DNA of 59,642 nt, from the NCBI GenBank assembly GCA_016196755.1, contig JACPXC010000008.1:1-59642 (forward strand), in the 5' to 3' direction. Below the pieces are notes generated by a model. It did no database searches, was not told the origin of the DNA, and worked only from the letters and a program-made list of their open reading frames with translations. The stretch's first letter is position 1. Each line of letters starts with the position of its first letter. Positions 8,758 to 15,418 of the stretch are shown one piece after another. The DNA is from Elusimicrobiota bacterium. Lineage in GTDB: Bacteria > Elusimicrobiota > Elusimicrobia > UBA1565. Both the position numbers and the translations under genes were made by a program.

Positions 8758-8776
8758 GGTCAACCGCAAGTTATGC
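8758..8776 (-). other. Reduced attC-like site (cassette 5 / nuoB boundary)
   Basis: Read on the minus strand this is GCATAAC-TTGCG-GTTGACC: two inverted 7-bp core boxes separated by 5 bp, the form of an integron simple site. The stop codon of the 81-residue gene lies within the first box. The bases after it lead directly to nuoB. Confidence 0.55.
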
Positions 8777-9016
8777 GCCTCTGCGTAGATGTAGGAGGGA
8801 CCTCAGGACTGGTCGAGGAACCGTAATCTCCGCGAACCGCGGCGCGGGGTAGAGATAATCCTCTCCACTTTCATCAATGACGCGCAGATCTCCGTCCTTG
8901 GCGGCTTCTTTATCCGGCAAGACGCGATATATCTTGTGCAGTTCCAGTGAGGCGGGATAGCCGGTGTTGTTCACGCACACGACGAACTGCTGGGCATGGT
9001 TTTTTTGTTTTTTCAT
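8771..9016 (-). CDS. Small conserved hypothetical protein (cassette 5, second gene)
   Basis: The product has 81 residues and begins MKKQKNHAQQFVVCVNNTG. Its most distinctive stretch is LELHKIYRVLPDKEAAKDGDLRVIDESGEDYLYP, followed by a short ITVPRPVLRSL tail. A longer formal frame upstream runs through the preceding gene and is rejected; the ATG at 9016 lies 4 bp after the stop of the 77-residue gene. I know of no assigned function; the sequence resembles small conserved hypotheticals found sporadically in many bacteria. Its TAA is inside an attC-like core box, which ties it to the cassette structure. Confidence 0.7.
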   Translation of the reverse strand: MKKQKNHAQQFVVCVNNTGYPASLELHKIYRVLPDKEAAKDGDLRVIDESGEDYLYPAPRFAEITVPRPVLRSLLHLRRGA

Positions 9017-9020
9017 AATC

Positions 9021-9254
9021 CTAGTCCAAATAGCGTTTCCGTTTGATTTCTTTCTTTCCGATTCCATGGGCTTCGTACCAATGGAGCTCCGCCAGCCGCA
9101 GGCTGCCGTCCTCAAGACGGATTCGCGCAACGCCCTTCATTTTTCGCCAGCGACCTTTACCATAGAACTTCCGCAGGCGGCCGATCTCTCGGATTCGTGC
9201 TCCAACGCAAATCGTCTCAATGGCCGCGATGTCACCGACTACCTCGAAACTCAT
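9021..9254 (-). CDS. Small basic conserved hypothetical protein (cassette 5, first gene)
   Basis: A 77-residue basic protein with GARIREIGRLRKFYGKGRWRK and a strongly conserved-looking tail, AELHWYEAHGIGKKEIKRKR. I cannot assign a family function. The density of Trp, His and Arg suggests nucleic-acid or protein binding, but that is a guess. It forms a tight pair with the next gene (4-bp gap), so the two probably work together. A TAGAAT box lies 6 nt before the ATG and could be a promoter inside the cassette. Confidence 0.7.
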   Translation of the reverse strand: MSFEVVGDIAAIETICVGARIREIGRLRKFYGKGRWRKMKGVARIRLEDGSLRLAELHWYEAHGIGKKEIKRKRYLD

Positions 9255-9295
9255 TGTTGCATTCTACCCTTTCCGCAATCTTTGTGATTCTGTGT

Positions 9296-9374
9296 GCATA
9301 ACGCCGGGCTGAGCCGCGGCGCTATTAGGCTCCTTCCGTATCGTTTACGCCGTCGGCTCTAGCCGATGTTAGAC
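9296..9374 (-). other. attC-like recombination site (cassette 4/5 boundary)
   Basis: A 79-bp imperfect inverted repeat. On the minus strand it begins with GTCTAAC (fits RYYYAAC exactly) and ends with GTTATGC, and its arms pair over about 22 bases: TAACATCGGCTAGAGCCG against the complement of CGGCTCAGCCCGGCGTTA. The central region is unpaired. This layout (R''-L''-loop-L'-R') is that of an integron attC site. Confidence 0.68.
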
Positions 9375-9434
9375 GCCTCTTCTTCGCAGTTAGGCAGTCG
9401 TAGCCTTGTGTGCGGCTCCTCGCTGCATCATCCC

Positions 9435-9839
9435 TCATTCCTTCTTGCCAGGCTTGCCAGCTGCCTTTTCGCATGGGAATGCGTGGGTTAGCGCCAACGC
9501 GGTAAGAATCCTCGCACTCTGGTGGAGGATCTCTGGGCGTCCCTTTAGATACTTCACGACTATTCTTGCGACCTGTCCGGTTTCGAGCCCATCGACCGGA
9601 AGGCAATACAGGGGTTTCTGGGGCTTTGCGATGCTATCTACGGAATGTGAGTCGGTAAATCCGTTGAGGTAGCCGATGCAATGAACTGCGTCGAGCCCTT
9701 CTTGCGTTTTAAGGACCTCTTTGTCGAGCTCTCTTACCGCGGAAGTGCAATTGCGCAACAGGGCGTTGCCGTCACTCTTTTCCTCCGCATGTGCCGCCGG
9801 AATGATCGCGGCCATGGCGATCAGCAGAAAAGCTGTCAT
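9435..9839 (-). CDS. Rap1a/Tai-like immunity-family periplasmic protein (cassette 4)
   Basis: A 134-residue exported protein with a signal peptide (about 1-18, ending AAHA) and the Rap1a-type pattern. This is an early Cys in LLRNCTSAV, then VHCIGYLNGFTD, then YCLPVDGLETGQVARIVVKYL, then ALTHAFPC. The four cysteines suggest two disulphides. Family members include periplasmic immunity proteins that neutralise type VI amidase effectors, and homologues are frequent as orphan integron cassettes. No cognate toxin lies next to it. The ATG at 9839 has a good ribosome site (GGAGG, 6 nt away). Confidence 0.72.
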   Translation of the reverse strand: MTAFLLIAMAAIIPAAHAEEKSDGNALLRNCTSAVRELDKEVLKTQEGLDAVHCIGYLNGFTDSHSVDSIAKPQKPLYCLPVDGLETGQVARIVVKYLKGRPEILHQSARILTALALTHAFPCEKAAGKPGKKE

Positions 9840-9856
9840 TCCAATCCTCCAAGTAC

Positions 9857-9926
9857 GTCTAACGCTTTCGTTGTGCCGCGCGCCATTAGACCGTTCCGCG
9901 CGCGGCGGCTCGTGCGCAAGTTAGCC
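9857..9926 (-). other. attC-like recombination site (cassette 3/4 boundary)
   Basis: A 70-bp inverted repeat. On the minus strand the ends are GGCTAAC and GTTAGAC (the latter fits GTTRRRY exactly). The arms pair through TAACTTGCGCACGAGCCG and the complementary CGGCACAACGAAAGCGTTA, with a GC-rich inner stem (GCGCGC) around a short loop. The right half also resembles a simple site: GCACAAC, 6 bp, GTTAGAC. Confidence 0.7.
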
Positions 9927-9962
9927 GCCGGAATTCAAACTCCCGGGAGAAGAACGCCGCAA

Positions 9963-10466
9963 TCAAGATTCTTTATCTCCACACCCGCAGCTGGAACATA
10001 TTCGACCGAAAGCACCTTCTTGAGTATCGCTGAATTCTTGACCATTCCTCCGCTGAATCCAGTCAAAAAGATTGCCAATCCGCCTTCCTTTTCTGGAAGC
10101 CGATAGGTGAACCTTAGTGTTAACATAGCTGCCTCCCATATCATTCCCCGACTCGGTGACAATCAGAGCGTTTCCTTCACGCCGGACAGTTATCTCGCCA
10201 TCCAAAGTTGTAGAACGCTGAACTTTGGGAAAAAAACCCTTCTTCCCCGATGGTTGTTCGATGCACTGGTTGAGGGAAATAGACGTGAGAGAACAATTGC
10301 CTCCACCACATCTCAACTCAAGTATGTGGACGCCGTCATCAATCTTCTCTCCTTCCTTCGTTCGGACTGCTACCTCAAGACTTACGTCCGGGATGGCGGC
10401 CGATGCTGCATCCGTCAAGACAAGGCTCGCGATAAAAAGTAGTGCGATCGAGTTAGCTCGACTCAT
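9963..10466 (-). CDS. Secreted hypothetical protein with Cys-rich C terminus (cassette 3)
   Basis: 167 residues with an N-terminal signal peptide (LLFIASLVLTDAASA, about 9-23). The body includes ELRCGGGNCSLTSISLNQC and ends in RICSSCGCGDKES, so seven cysteines in total suggest disulphides or metal binding outside the cytoplasm. I do not recognise the family. The ATG at 10466 has a strong ribosome site (GGAGG, 5 nt). It follows the 53-residue zinc-ribbon gene by 27 bp, and both share one cassette. Confidence 0.7.
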   Translation of the reverse strand: MSRANSIALLFIASLVLTDAASAAIPDVSLEVAVRTKEGEKIDDGVHILELRCGGGNCSLTSISLNQCIEQPSGKKGFFPKVQRSTTLDGEITVRREGNALIVTESGNDMGGSYVNTKVHLSASRKGRRIGNLFDWIQRRNGQEFSDTQEGAFGRICSSCGCGDKES

Positions 10467-10493
10467 TCGGACCTCCCTCCCACATCCAGGCTT

Positions 10494-10655
10494 TTACCAC
10501 AGTTTGCCCTCTTTCCGGAGACGACACTCTTCTTTGCTGTGCTTCAACTCGCAAATCCTGCACCTTACCTTCCCACAATTCTCGCAGAAAGGACTTAAAC
10601 CAGGTTCAAGGAGAGAGCCCTCGCATTCGTCACATTTCTTGCTTCCCTCCGTCAT
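10494..10655 (-). CDS. 53-residue double zinc-ribbon miniprotein (cassette 3)
   Basis: A complete small ORF with ATG at 10655, an excellent upstream ribosome site (GGGAGGAG) and TAA at 10494. The spacing KKCDEC-x12-CENC-x4-CRIC-x3-H-x4-C gives seven Cys and one His. That would form a four-Cys zinc ribbon (C8, C11, C24, C27) followed by a CCHC-like knuckle (C32, C35, H39, C44). No signal peptide is visible, so it is probably cytoplasmic. Function unknown; nucleic-acid or protein binding would be typical for such folds. It is too short for most gene callers. Confidence 0.65.
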   Translation of the reverse strand: MTEGSKKCDECEGSLLEPGLSPFCENCGKVRCRICELKHSKEECRLRKEGKLW

Positions 10656-10682
10656 TTTCACTCCTCCCGTACCTCTACGTGC

Positions 10683-10700
10683 GGCTAACCATAATTAGGC
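10683..10700 (-). other. Vestigial attC-like site (cassette 2/3 boundary)
   Basis: On the minus strand GCCTAAT-TATG-GTTAGCC, an inverted pair of core-box-like heptamers only 4 bp apart, lies 4 bp after the stop of the 165-residue gene and 27 bp before the zinc-ribbon ORF. It lacks the long stem of the two full sites, so it is probably a deletion product. Confidence 0.45.
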
Positions 10701-10704
10701 CACC

Positions 10705-11202
10705 TCACTCGCAATCAAACGTCCTTGCAACCGTACTAATGGCAGTAATGCCGTTTTCAACGGATGAAGAGAGAAGCACCTTGCGCTTCAAGTCCAACGC
10801 ATATGAATGGAGCTTATTACCCGTCGGATTCAAATAAACCATCATCAATACCGATCCATCGGAGGAGACAACGCCGGCCTCGAATTCTTCTGAAAAGGAT
10901 TTCCCAGCCTCATCCTTTCCCCAGAAACTCTTGATTCCAACTTTTCGTCCCTTATCCCTGACGGTGAGGGCATACTCTCGATAGGAAGTGTCATCAAAGT
11001 TTGCAGAAGAGAATCGAACGGCCTCAAATGGCGAAGCCTGATTGCATGGCCGTTCCCCGCACCACTGCTTCGTTTCAACAAGCGTATGTTGATAATGCCG
11101 CCCACCCCACGCATTCATTTTACAGCGATAGGCGGAGTCGGCCCGCGCGTTGACGGCGCCGAGGATTACGAGGACTATTCCGGTCAAAATTCGTGTCGTC
11201 AT
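10705..11202 (-). CDS. Secreted hypothetical protein (cassette 2)
   Basis: 165 residues with a clear signal peptide (IVLVILGAVNARA, cleavage about residue 21). The mature part has YRCKMNAWGG, KQWCGERPCNQ and a C-terminal RTFDCE, so four cysteines probably form two disulphides in the periplasm. No family recognised. The ATG at 11202 has GGAG 5 nt upstream. Flanked on both sides by reduced core-box sites. Base composition is clearly more A+T-rich than the nuo genes. Confidence 0.68.
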   Translation of the reverse strand: MTTRILTGIVLVILGAVNARADSAYRCKMNAWGGRHYQHTLVETKQWCGERPCNQASPFEAVRFSSANFDDTSYREYALTVRDKGRKVGIKSFWGKDEAGKSFSEEFEAGVVSSDGSVLMMVYLNPTGNKLHSYALDLKRKVLLSSSVENGITAISTVARTFDCE

Positions 11203-11220
11203 TATGTCTCCATTGGGTTA

Positions 11221-11239
11221 GCCTAACATCGAGTTAGCC
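11221..11239 (-). other. attC-like simple site (cassette 1/2 boundary)
   Basis: On the minus strand GGCTAAC-TCGAT-GTTAGGC: the right box fits GTTRRRY perfectly, and the left box fits RYYYAAC except for a G at its second base, with a 5-bp spacer. The stop codon of the upstream 249-residue gene is inside the left box. The long variable stem is absent. Confidence 0.55.
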
Positions 11240-11983
11240 GCCCAATCTCTGACCCAGCCTTCCGTCTCGCTCACTGAAGTATGCTTTCTGACACACGCGA
11301 ATCAACCCATTGATCTGATGCGTCAATCTAGAAGTGGTCCGATGAAGACGGCGGCTACTAAATTTTATCCGGTTCAGACGAGAAAGCAGGTACTCATCCG
11401 CAATAAGCCACCGAGCATCAACATCTTTCCCTTCTCCATCGACAATGCAGAGGGGGAATCGGCGAGGAATGCTTCGGAGCTGCGAGCGCCACTTATCGCC
11501 GTCCCGTTCGTCGTAGTGGAAAGTAATGTTCCGACATTTTTCCATCAGGTCGCCGGCAGTAAGGCCCCGAACGATTGCTCTCCCGCGTGTCCTACAGACT
11601 TCCTCAAAGGCGCGTCTGACTTCTGGGGCGGCTTTGACTGCCTCCACTATGGGATGCCGAACCGGACGGTTGAACATGAGCCATGCCTCGTGCGAATGAG
11701 AAAGCCATAGACGCCAGAAATAGAAGAGGTGGCTGAATCGGTATTGGCGGGAGAATTTCTTCTTAAGGTTTGGGGATACCATGAACGGGGTTACCATCTT
11801 CAAACTCAATCCAATGTCGTGGGCGGCGGCCAAGAGGCTCAACATCCAGCGTGATGCCACATCATCCGGGAAGAATTTCTTGGGATCCCGGCGGAAGAGC
11901 CCTAGACCATGCCTAGGCTCAAAGAGAGACGGAATGGGATACCGCTCCCGCACGACGTCGCGCTTCTGTTCGAATGTCGCCAT
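11234..11983 (-). CDS. Hypothetical protein with an RNxxxH motif (cassette 1)
   Basis: A 249-residue, Arg/Phe/His-rich soluble protein without a signal peptide or clear membrane segment. The most striking element is LMEKCRNITFHYDERDG near residue 150. RNITFH fits the Rx4-6H catalytic motif of HEPN ribonuclease-like domains, but a six-residue match in one protein is weak evidence. No recognised family otherwise. The TAA stop lies inside the following attC-like box. The ATG at 11983 has only a weak ribosome site. Confidence 0.6.
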   Translation of the reverse strand: MATFEQKRDVVRERYPIPSLFEPRHGLGLFRRDPKKFFPDDVASRWMLSLLAAAHDIGLSLKMVTPFMVSPNLKKKFSRQYRFSHLFYFWRLWLSHSHEAWLMFNRPVRHPIVEAVKAAPEVRRAFEEVCRTRGRAIVRGLTAGDLMEKCRNITFHYDERDGDKWRSQLRSIPRRFPLCIVDGEGKDVDARWLIADEYLLSRLNRIKFSSRRLHRTTSRLTHQINGLIRVCQKAYFSERDGRLGQRLGG

Positions 11984-11996
11984 AGATTCTCAGTGC

Positions 11997-12003
11997 GGCT
12001 AAC
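11997..12003 (-). other. Core box GTTAGCC at the entry of the cassette array
   Basis: A lone GTTAGCC on the minus strand, followed by CGCAC as at the 10683-10689 site, sits 13 bp before the first cassette gene. It would be the outermost recombination point. No attI-length site or integrase gene adjoins it. Confidence 0.4.
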
Positions 12004-12157
12004 GTAAGAATACATCGGTCAGTGTATTGCGGCCAGAAAAAGGAACGATTTAAGAAAACATCCCTATTCGCAGTGGAATCCTCTTCCTTCCCATCCCATC
12101 TTCCCGTGATACACCGTGCCGCCCGTCAACGTATTCAAACCGCTTCCCGCCCAGCAT

Positions 12158-12176
12158 AAGGGGAGTCTCTCCCCTT
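12158..12176 (-). terminator. Hairpin downstream of nuoA (possible weak terminator)
   Basis: A perfect 7-bp stem (AAGGGGA/TCCCCTT, loop of 5) lies 71 bp past the nuoA stop in the 243-bp spacer before the cassettes. There is no proper U-run, so termination would be inefficient. Apart from a second small palindrome near 12220 (GCAAGC-CTA-GCTTGC), I see nothing else in 12004-12246. Confidence 0.3.
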
Positions 12177-12246
12177 CAAGCCCCGCCTCCAAGCTTGTCA
12201 GCCGGGCTCGGAGCTCGAATACAGCAAGCCTAGCTTGCGGCATTCT

Positions 12247-12597
12247 TCAGTCGCAATTCAGCGCTCCTTGGCGCCAGACTACGGCCAACGTCAGCGCCAC
12301 GAGCGTCACGAAACCAGTCAGCGTCAGTAGTTCCGCCCGGCTGACCTCGGGCCGCAGCAGGATGAACGGGACCAGGAACGCCAGGTCCACGTCAAAGACC
12401 ACGAAGAGCACCGCGTAGCGGTGGTAGGTAGCCGTCATCTTGCCGAAGGCCGGCTCGAAGGGGGCCATGCCGGTCTCGAAGGGCATGGCCTTGTTGGCGC
12501 CCATCGGCTTCTTGGGGCCGAGCAGGTTCGAGGCGAAGGCCATGGCCAGCGCCAGCGCCCCGCAGACCAGGACGTTGAGGACCAGGGCGGTGATCAT
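12247..12597 (-). CDS. nuoA: NADH-quinone oxidoreductase subunit A
   Basis: Small membrane subunit near the quinone site (ND3 homologue). The 116-residue product has three membrane segments (about 3-22, 57-79, 88-110). The conserved loop between the first two reads MPFETGMAPFEPA, with Thr where the mitochondrial ND3 cysteine sits, and FDVDLAFLVPF follows in helix 2. Its ATG at 12597 overlaps the nuoN stop (ATGA), so it closes the JKLMN block here, whereas nuoA usually opens nuo operons. Confidence 0.93.
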   Translation of the reverse strand: MITALVLNVLVCGALALAMAFASNLLGPKKPMGANKAMPFETGMAPFEPAFGKMTATYHRYAVLFVVFDVDLAFLVPFILLRPEVSRAELLTLTGFVTLVALTLAVVWRQGALNCD

Positions 12598-13967
12598 CGC
12601 AGCAGCCCCTCGATCCCGTCGCGCAGGCCGGGCATGACGCCCGAGAGCAGGACCCCGGCCGCGCAGGCCAGGACGGCCGCGCGCAGGCCCCAGCGCGGGC
12701 AGGAGCCCGGGCCGCGGGGCGTCTCCGGGGCGGGGTCGAGCGCCAGCGCCTTCACCAGGCCGACGTAATAGCCCAGGCCGATGAGGCTGTTGAGGGCCAC
12801 CGCGGCGGCCAGCCCCGGCGCGCCGGCGCGCCACAGGTCCCAGAGCACGAAGAACTTGGCGAGGAAGCCTCCGGTGGGCGGGACGCCGCCCAGCGCGAGG
12901 AGCAGGACGACGAGGGTCGTCGCGGCCAGCGGGGCGCGCTGGCCGAGGCCGGCCAGGTCGTCGCGCCGGCGCACGCCGGCGGCCTTGAGGGCGAGGAAGG
13001 CGCCGCCGCTCGAGGCCAGATAGAGCGCCAGGTAGAGATAGACCGTGGCCGCGGCGGCGGGCGTCCCGCCCAAGCGCCGCCAGGCCCAGATCGCGGCGAC
13101 CAGGTAGCCGGCGTGGGCCACCGACGACCAGGCCAAGAGGCGCTGGAGGTCGCGCTGGCGCAGAGCCAGGAGATTGCCGAAGGTCATCGTCAGCACGGCC
13201 AGAGCCGGGATGGCCAGCGATTCGACGCGGCCGGCGCCCAGCGAGAGCACGCGCATGAGCAGGAGCGCTCCGGCGGCCTTGACGGCGGTGGCCATGAAGG
13301 CGGCCAGTTCGGCCTCGGCCGCCTCGTAGGCGTCGGGCAGCCAGAACATGAACGGGAACGCGCCGAGCTTGAACAGCGCCGCGGCCGCCATCAAGGCCAC
13401 GCCCAGCGCCGCGGCCGGGGAAGCCTCGGGGGCCGGGCCCAGCGCGAAGCTGCCGGTGCCGGTGTAATAGGCCGCCATCCCGAAGAGGAAGAGGCCGGCG
13501 GCCAGCGCGCCCGCGAAGAAGTACTTGAGCGCGCCCTCCAGCGAGCGGTGGTCCGGACGCAGGCCGTGGAGCAGGAGATAGACCGGCAGGCTCATGAGCT
13601 CCAGGCCCAAGAACAGCGCGAAGAGGTTGTCGGCCGAGGCCAACAGCGACATCCCGCAAAGCGAGCCCGCCAGGAGCGCGGCCGAGCGCGCCGTCAGCGG
13701 GCCGCGGGCGGCGAGGAAAAGCAGTCCCGCCAGCGCGAACAGGCCCGACCAGAGCCGCGCCGTGCCGTCCAGCGCGAACAGGGCTCCGGCAGCGTCCGGC
13801 GAGAAGGCCGCGCACTGGAGGGCGAGCAGGCAGCCCAGGGCGGCCAGGACGCGCGGGGCCTGCCCGGGGCCGCGCGGCCCGGCCAGCGCGGCCAAGGACA
13901 GGGCGACCAGCGCCGCGGCATGGGCCACGGCGGGTCGGGCGGCGGCGAAGTCGGCGCAGAGCGTCAT
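12594..13967 (-). CDS. nuoN: NADH-quinone oxidoreductase subunit N
   Basis: Antiporter-like proton-pumping subunit. The 457-residue product is built of roughly 14 hydrophobic helices. It has GLELMSLPVYLLLHG in the N-terminal half, KLGAFPFMFWLPDAYEAA around the lysine-containing channel helix, QRDLQRLLAWSSVAHAGY, and LGGVPPTGGFLAKFFV. These are the standard NuoN landmarks. Its ATG overlaps the nuoM stop by one base (TGATG). Confidence 0.93.
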   Translation of the reverse strand: MTLCADFAAARPAVAHAAALVALSLAALAGPRGPGQAPRVLAALGCLLALQCAAFSPDAAGALFALDGTARLWSGLFALAGLLFLAARGPLTARSAALLAGSLCGMSLLASADNLFALFLGLELMSLPVYLLLHGLRPDHRSLEGALKYFFAGALAAGLFLFGMAAYYTGTGSFALGPAPEASPAAALGVALMAAAALFKLGAFPFMFWLPDAYEAAEAELAAFMATAVKAAGALLLMRVLSLGAGRVESLAIPALAVLTMTFGNLLALRQRDLQRLLAWSSVAHAGYLVAAIWAWRRLGGTPAAAATVYLYLALYLASSGGAFLALKAAGVRRRDDLAGLGQRAPLAATTLVVLLLALGGVPPTGGFLAKFFVLWDLWRAGAPGLAAAVALNSLIGLGYYVGLVKALALDPAPETPRGPGSCPRWGLRAAVLACAAGVLLSGVMPGLRDGIEGLLR

Positions 13968-15418
13968 CAGCGCCTCGCCAGCGCCGCCACGGCCGGCGCC
14001 ATCAGCGCCAAGAGCGGCTTCGGGAAGAGTCCCAGGCCGAGGATGGGGGCCGCCAGGCTCCAGAGGATGGCCTGCTCGCGCAGGGTCATGTCAGAGACCT
14101 CGCCCGAGCGCGAGGACGGGCCGGGCGGGGCCCAGAACACGCGCTGAAACGACGGCAGGCCGTACGCCGCCGCCAGCACGGCCCCCAGCGAGGCCGCCAG
14201 CGCCAGGGGCCAGCAGGCCTGGAGGAGACCGTAGAGCGTCAGGGCCTCGCCGACGAAGCCGTTGAGCCCGGGCAGGCCGATCGAGGAGAGCATCACGAAG
14301 GCGAAGAAGAACGTGAACCAGGGCGCCGTGGCGGCCAGGCCGCCGAAGTCGTCGAGGCCGCGGGTGTGGGCGCGCTCGTATAGGAATCCGACGAGCAGGA
14401 AGAGGCCCCCGGTGGAGAGGCCGTGGTTGAGCATCTGGAGCGCCGCGCCGGAGAGGCCTTCGGGGGTCAGCGAGAAGATGCCGACCACGCAGAAGCCCAT
14501 GTGGCTGACGCTGGTGAAGGCGATCAGGCGCTTTAAGTCCGACTGCGCCATCGCGCAGAGCGCGCCGTAGAGGATGCTGGCCACGCCGAGGCCGGCCGCC
14601 CAAGGCAGGGCTTCCGCCGATAGCGCTGGGAAGGCCGGCACCAGCACGCGCAGGAAGCCGTAGACACCCATCTTGAGCATGGCGCCGGCCAGCATCACCG
14701 AGCCGGCCGCGGGGGCCTCGGTATGGGCGTCGGGCAGCCAGTTGTGGAGCGGAAAGACCGGCACCTTCACCGCGAAGCCCGCGGCGATGGCGAGGAAGAC
14801 GTACTTGGCCCAGGGGCCGCCGGCCGTGCCGCGGGTCAGCTCGGCGATCTCCCAGGTCCAGGTCCCGGTGGCCTGGTGATGCAGGGCGACGAGGCCGGTC
14901 AGGCCGACCAGGAGCGCGAGGCCGCCCACGAAAGTGTAGAGGATGAACTTGAACGCGGCCTTGCGGCGGTTCGCGGAGCCCCACAGGCCGATGATGAAGA
15001 ACATCGGGATGAGAGACGCATCCCAGAAGAAGTAGAACCAGAACAGGTTCTGCATCGTGAAGACGCCCATGATGGCGGCCTCGAGCGCCAGGAAGGCCGC
15101 CCAGAAGCCTTTCCCATGCCCGCCCGCCCATGAGGCTCCCAGGGACAGGACCGTGAGGAAGGCGGTCAGCCAGCACAGCGCCAGCGACACGCCGTCGACG
15201 GCCACCGAGTAGCGGATGCCGTAGGCGCCGGGGGCCCCCAGCTCGACCAAACGCAGGACGCCGTCTTGGGCGCGGAAAGGGACGATCAAGGTCAGGGAGT
15301 AGGCCAGGACCGCCGCCGCGGTGAGCAAGGCCAGGGCGCGCGCGGCGCGCGCCGACGGGGCGGCCAGCGTCAGCGCGGCGGCGCCGGCGGGGATGATCCA
15401 GAGCAGGCTCACAGACAT
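13967..15418 (-). CDS. nuoM: NADH-quinone oxidoreductase subunit M
   Basis: Antiporter-like proton-pumping subunit, 483 residues. It shows FYFFWDASLIPMFFIIG, which carries the channel glutamate region as Asp-Ala here, VKVPVFPLHNWLPDAHTEAP, QSDLKRLIAFTSVSHMG and SSIGLPGLNGFVGEAL. The ATG at 15418 lies 10 bp inside the nuoL 3' end. A much longer formal frame continues upstream but is a GC-driven antisense artefact within nuoL. Confidence 0.92.
   Translation of the reverse strand: MSVSLLWIIPAGAAALTLAAPSARAARALALLTAAAVLAYSLTLIVPFRAQDGVLRLVELGAPGAYGIRYSVAVDGVSLALCWLTAFLTVLSLGASWAGGHGKGFWAAFLALEAAIMGVFTMQNLFWFYFFWDASLIPMFFIIGLWGSANRRKAAFKFILYTFVGGLALLVGLTGLVALHHQATGTWTWEIAELTRGTAGGPWAKYVFLAIAAGFAVKVPVFPLHNWLPDAHTEAPAAGSVMLAGAMLKMGVYGFLRVLVPAFPALSAEALPWAAGLGVASILYGALCAMAQSDLKRLIAFTSVSHMGFCVVGIFSLTPEGLSGAALQMLNHGLSTGGLFLLVGFLYERAHTRGLDDFGGLAATAPWFTFFFAFVMLSSIGLPGLNGFVGEALTLYGLLQACWPLALAASLGAVLAAAYGLPSFQRVFWAPPGPSSRSGEVSDMTLREQAILWSLAAPILGLGLFPKPLLALMAPAVAALARR

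Larger units (their letters stand above)
8758..12003 (-). mobile_element. Integron-type cassette array without integrase (CALIN-like), inserted between nuoA and nuoB
   Basis: Five consecutive units, each of one or two small minus-strand genes, are bounded by six sites carrying RYYYAAC/GTTRRRY core boxes: 8758-8776, 9296-9374, 9857-9926, 10683-10700, 11221-11239 and 11997-12003. Two are full-length attC-like inverted repeats and the rest are reduced. Two gene stop codons (8771 and 11234) lie inside the left core box, as is common in integron cassettes. The block is visibly richer in A+T than the nuo genes on either side, and several products are exported orphan proteins typical of cassette content. 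No tyrosine integrase is present in the window. Calling this an array is inference from the sites; transposition or another recombination route is possible. Confidence 0.72.

Noticed and set aside
9389-9395. GTTAGGC on the plus strand between attC and the Rap1a-like gene
   Set aside because: Wrong orientation relative to the other sites and unpaired; not counted as a boundary.
12158-12176. Strong rho-independent terminator ending the nuoJ-A transcript
   Set aside because: The stem is good, but no U-tract follows on the minus strand; kept only as a low-confidence hairpin.
8675-12246. Integron integrase gene within or beside the array
   Set aside because: No frame shows tyrosine-recombinase motifs; all cassette genes are small and unrelated.
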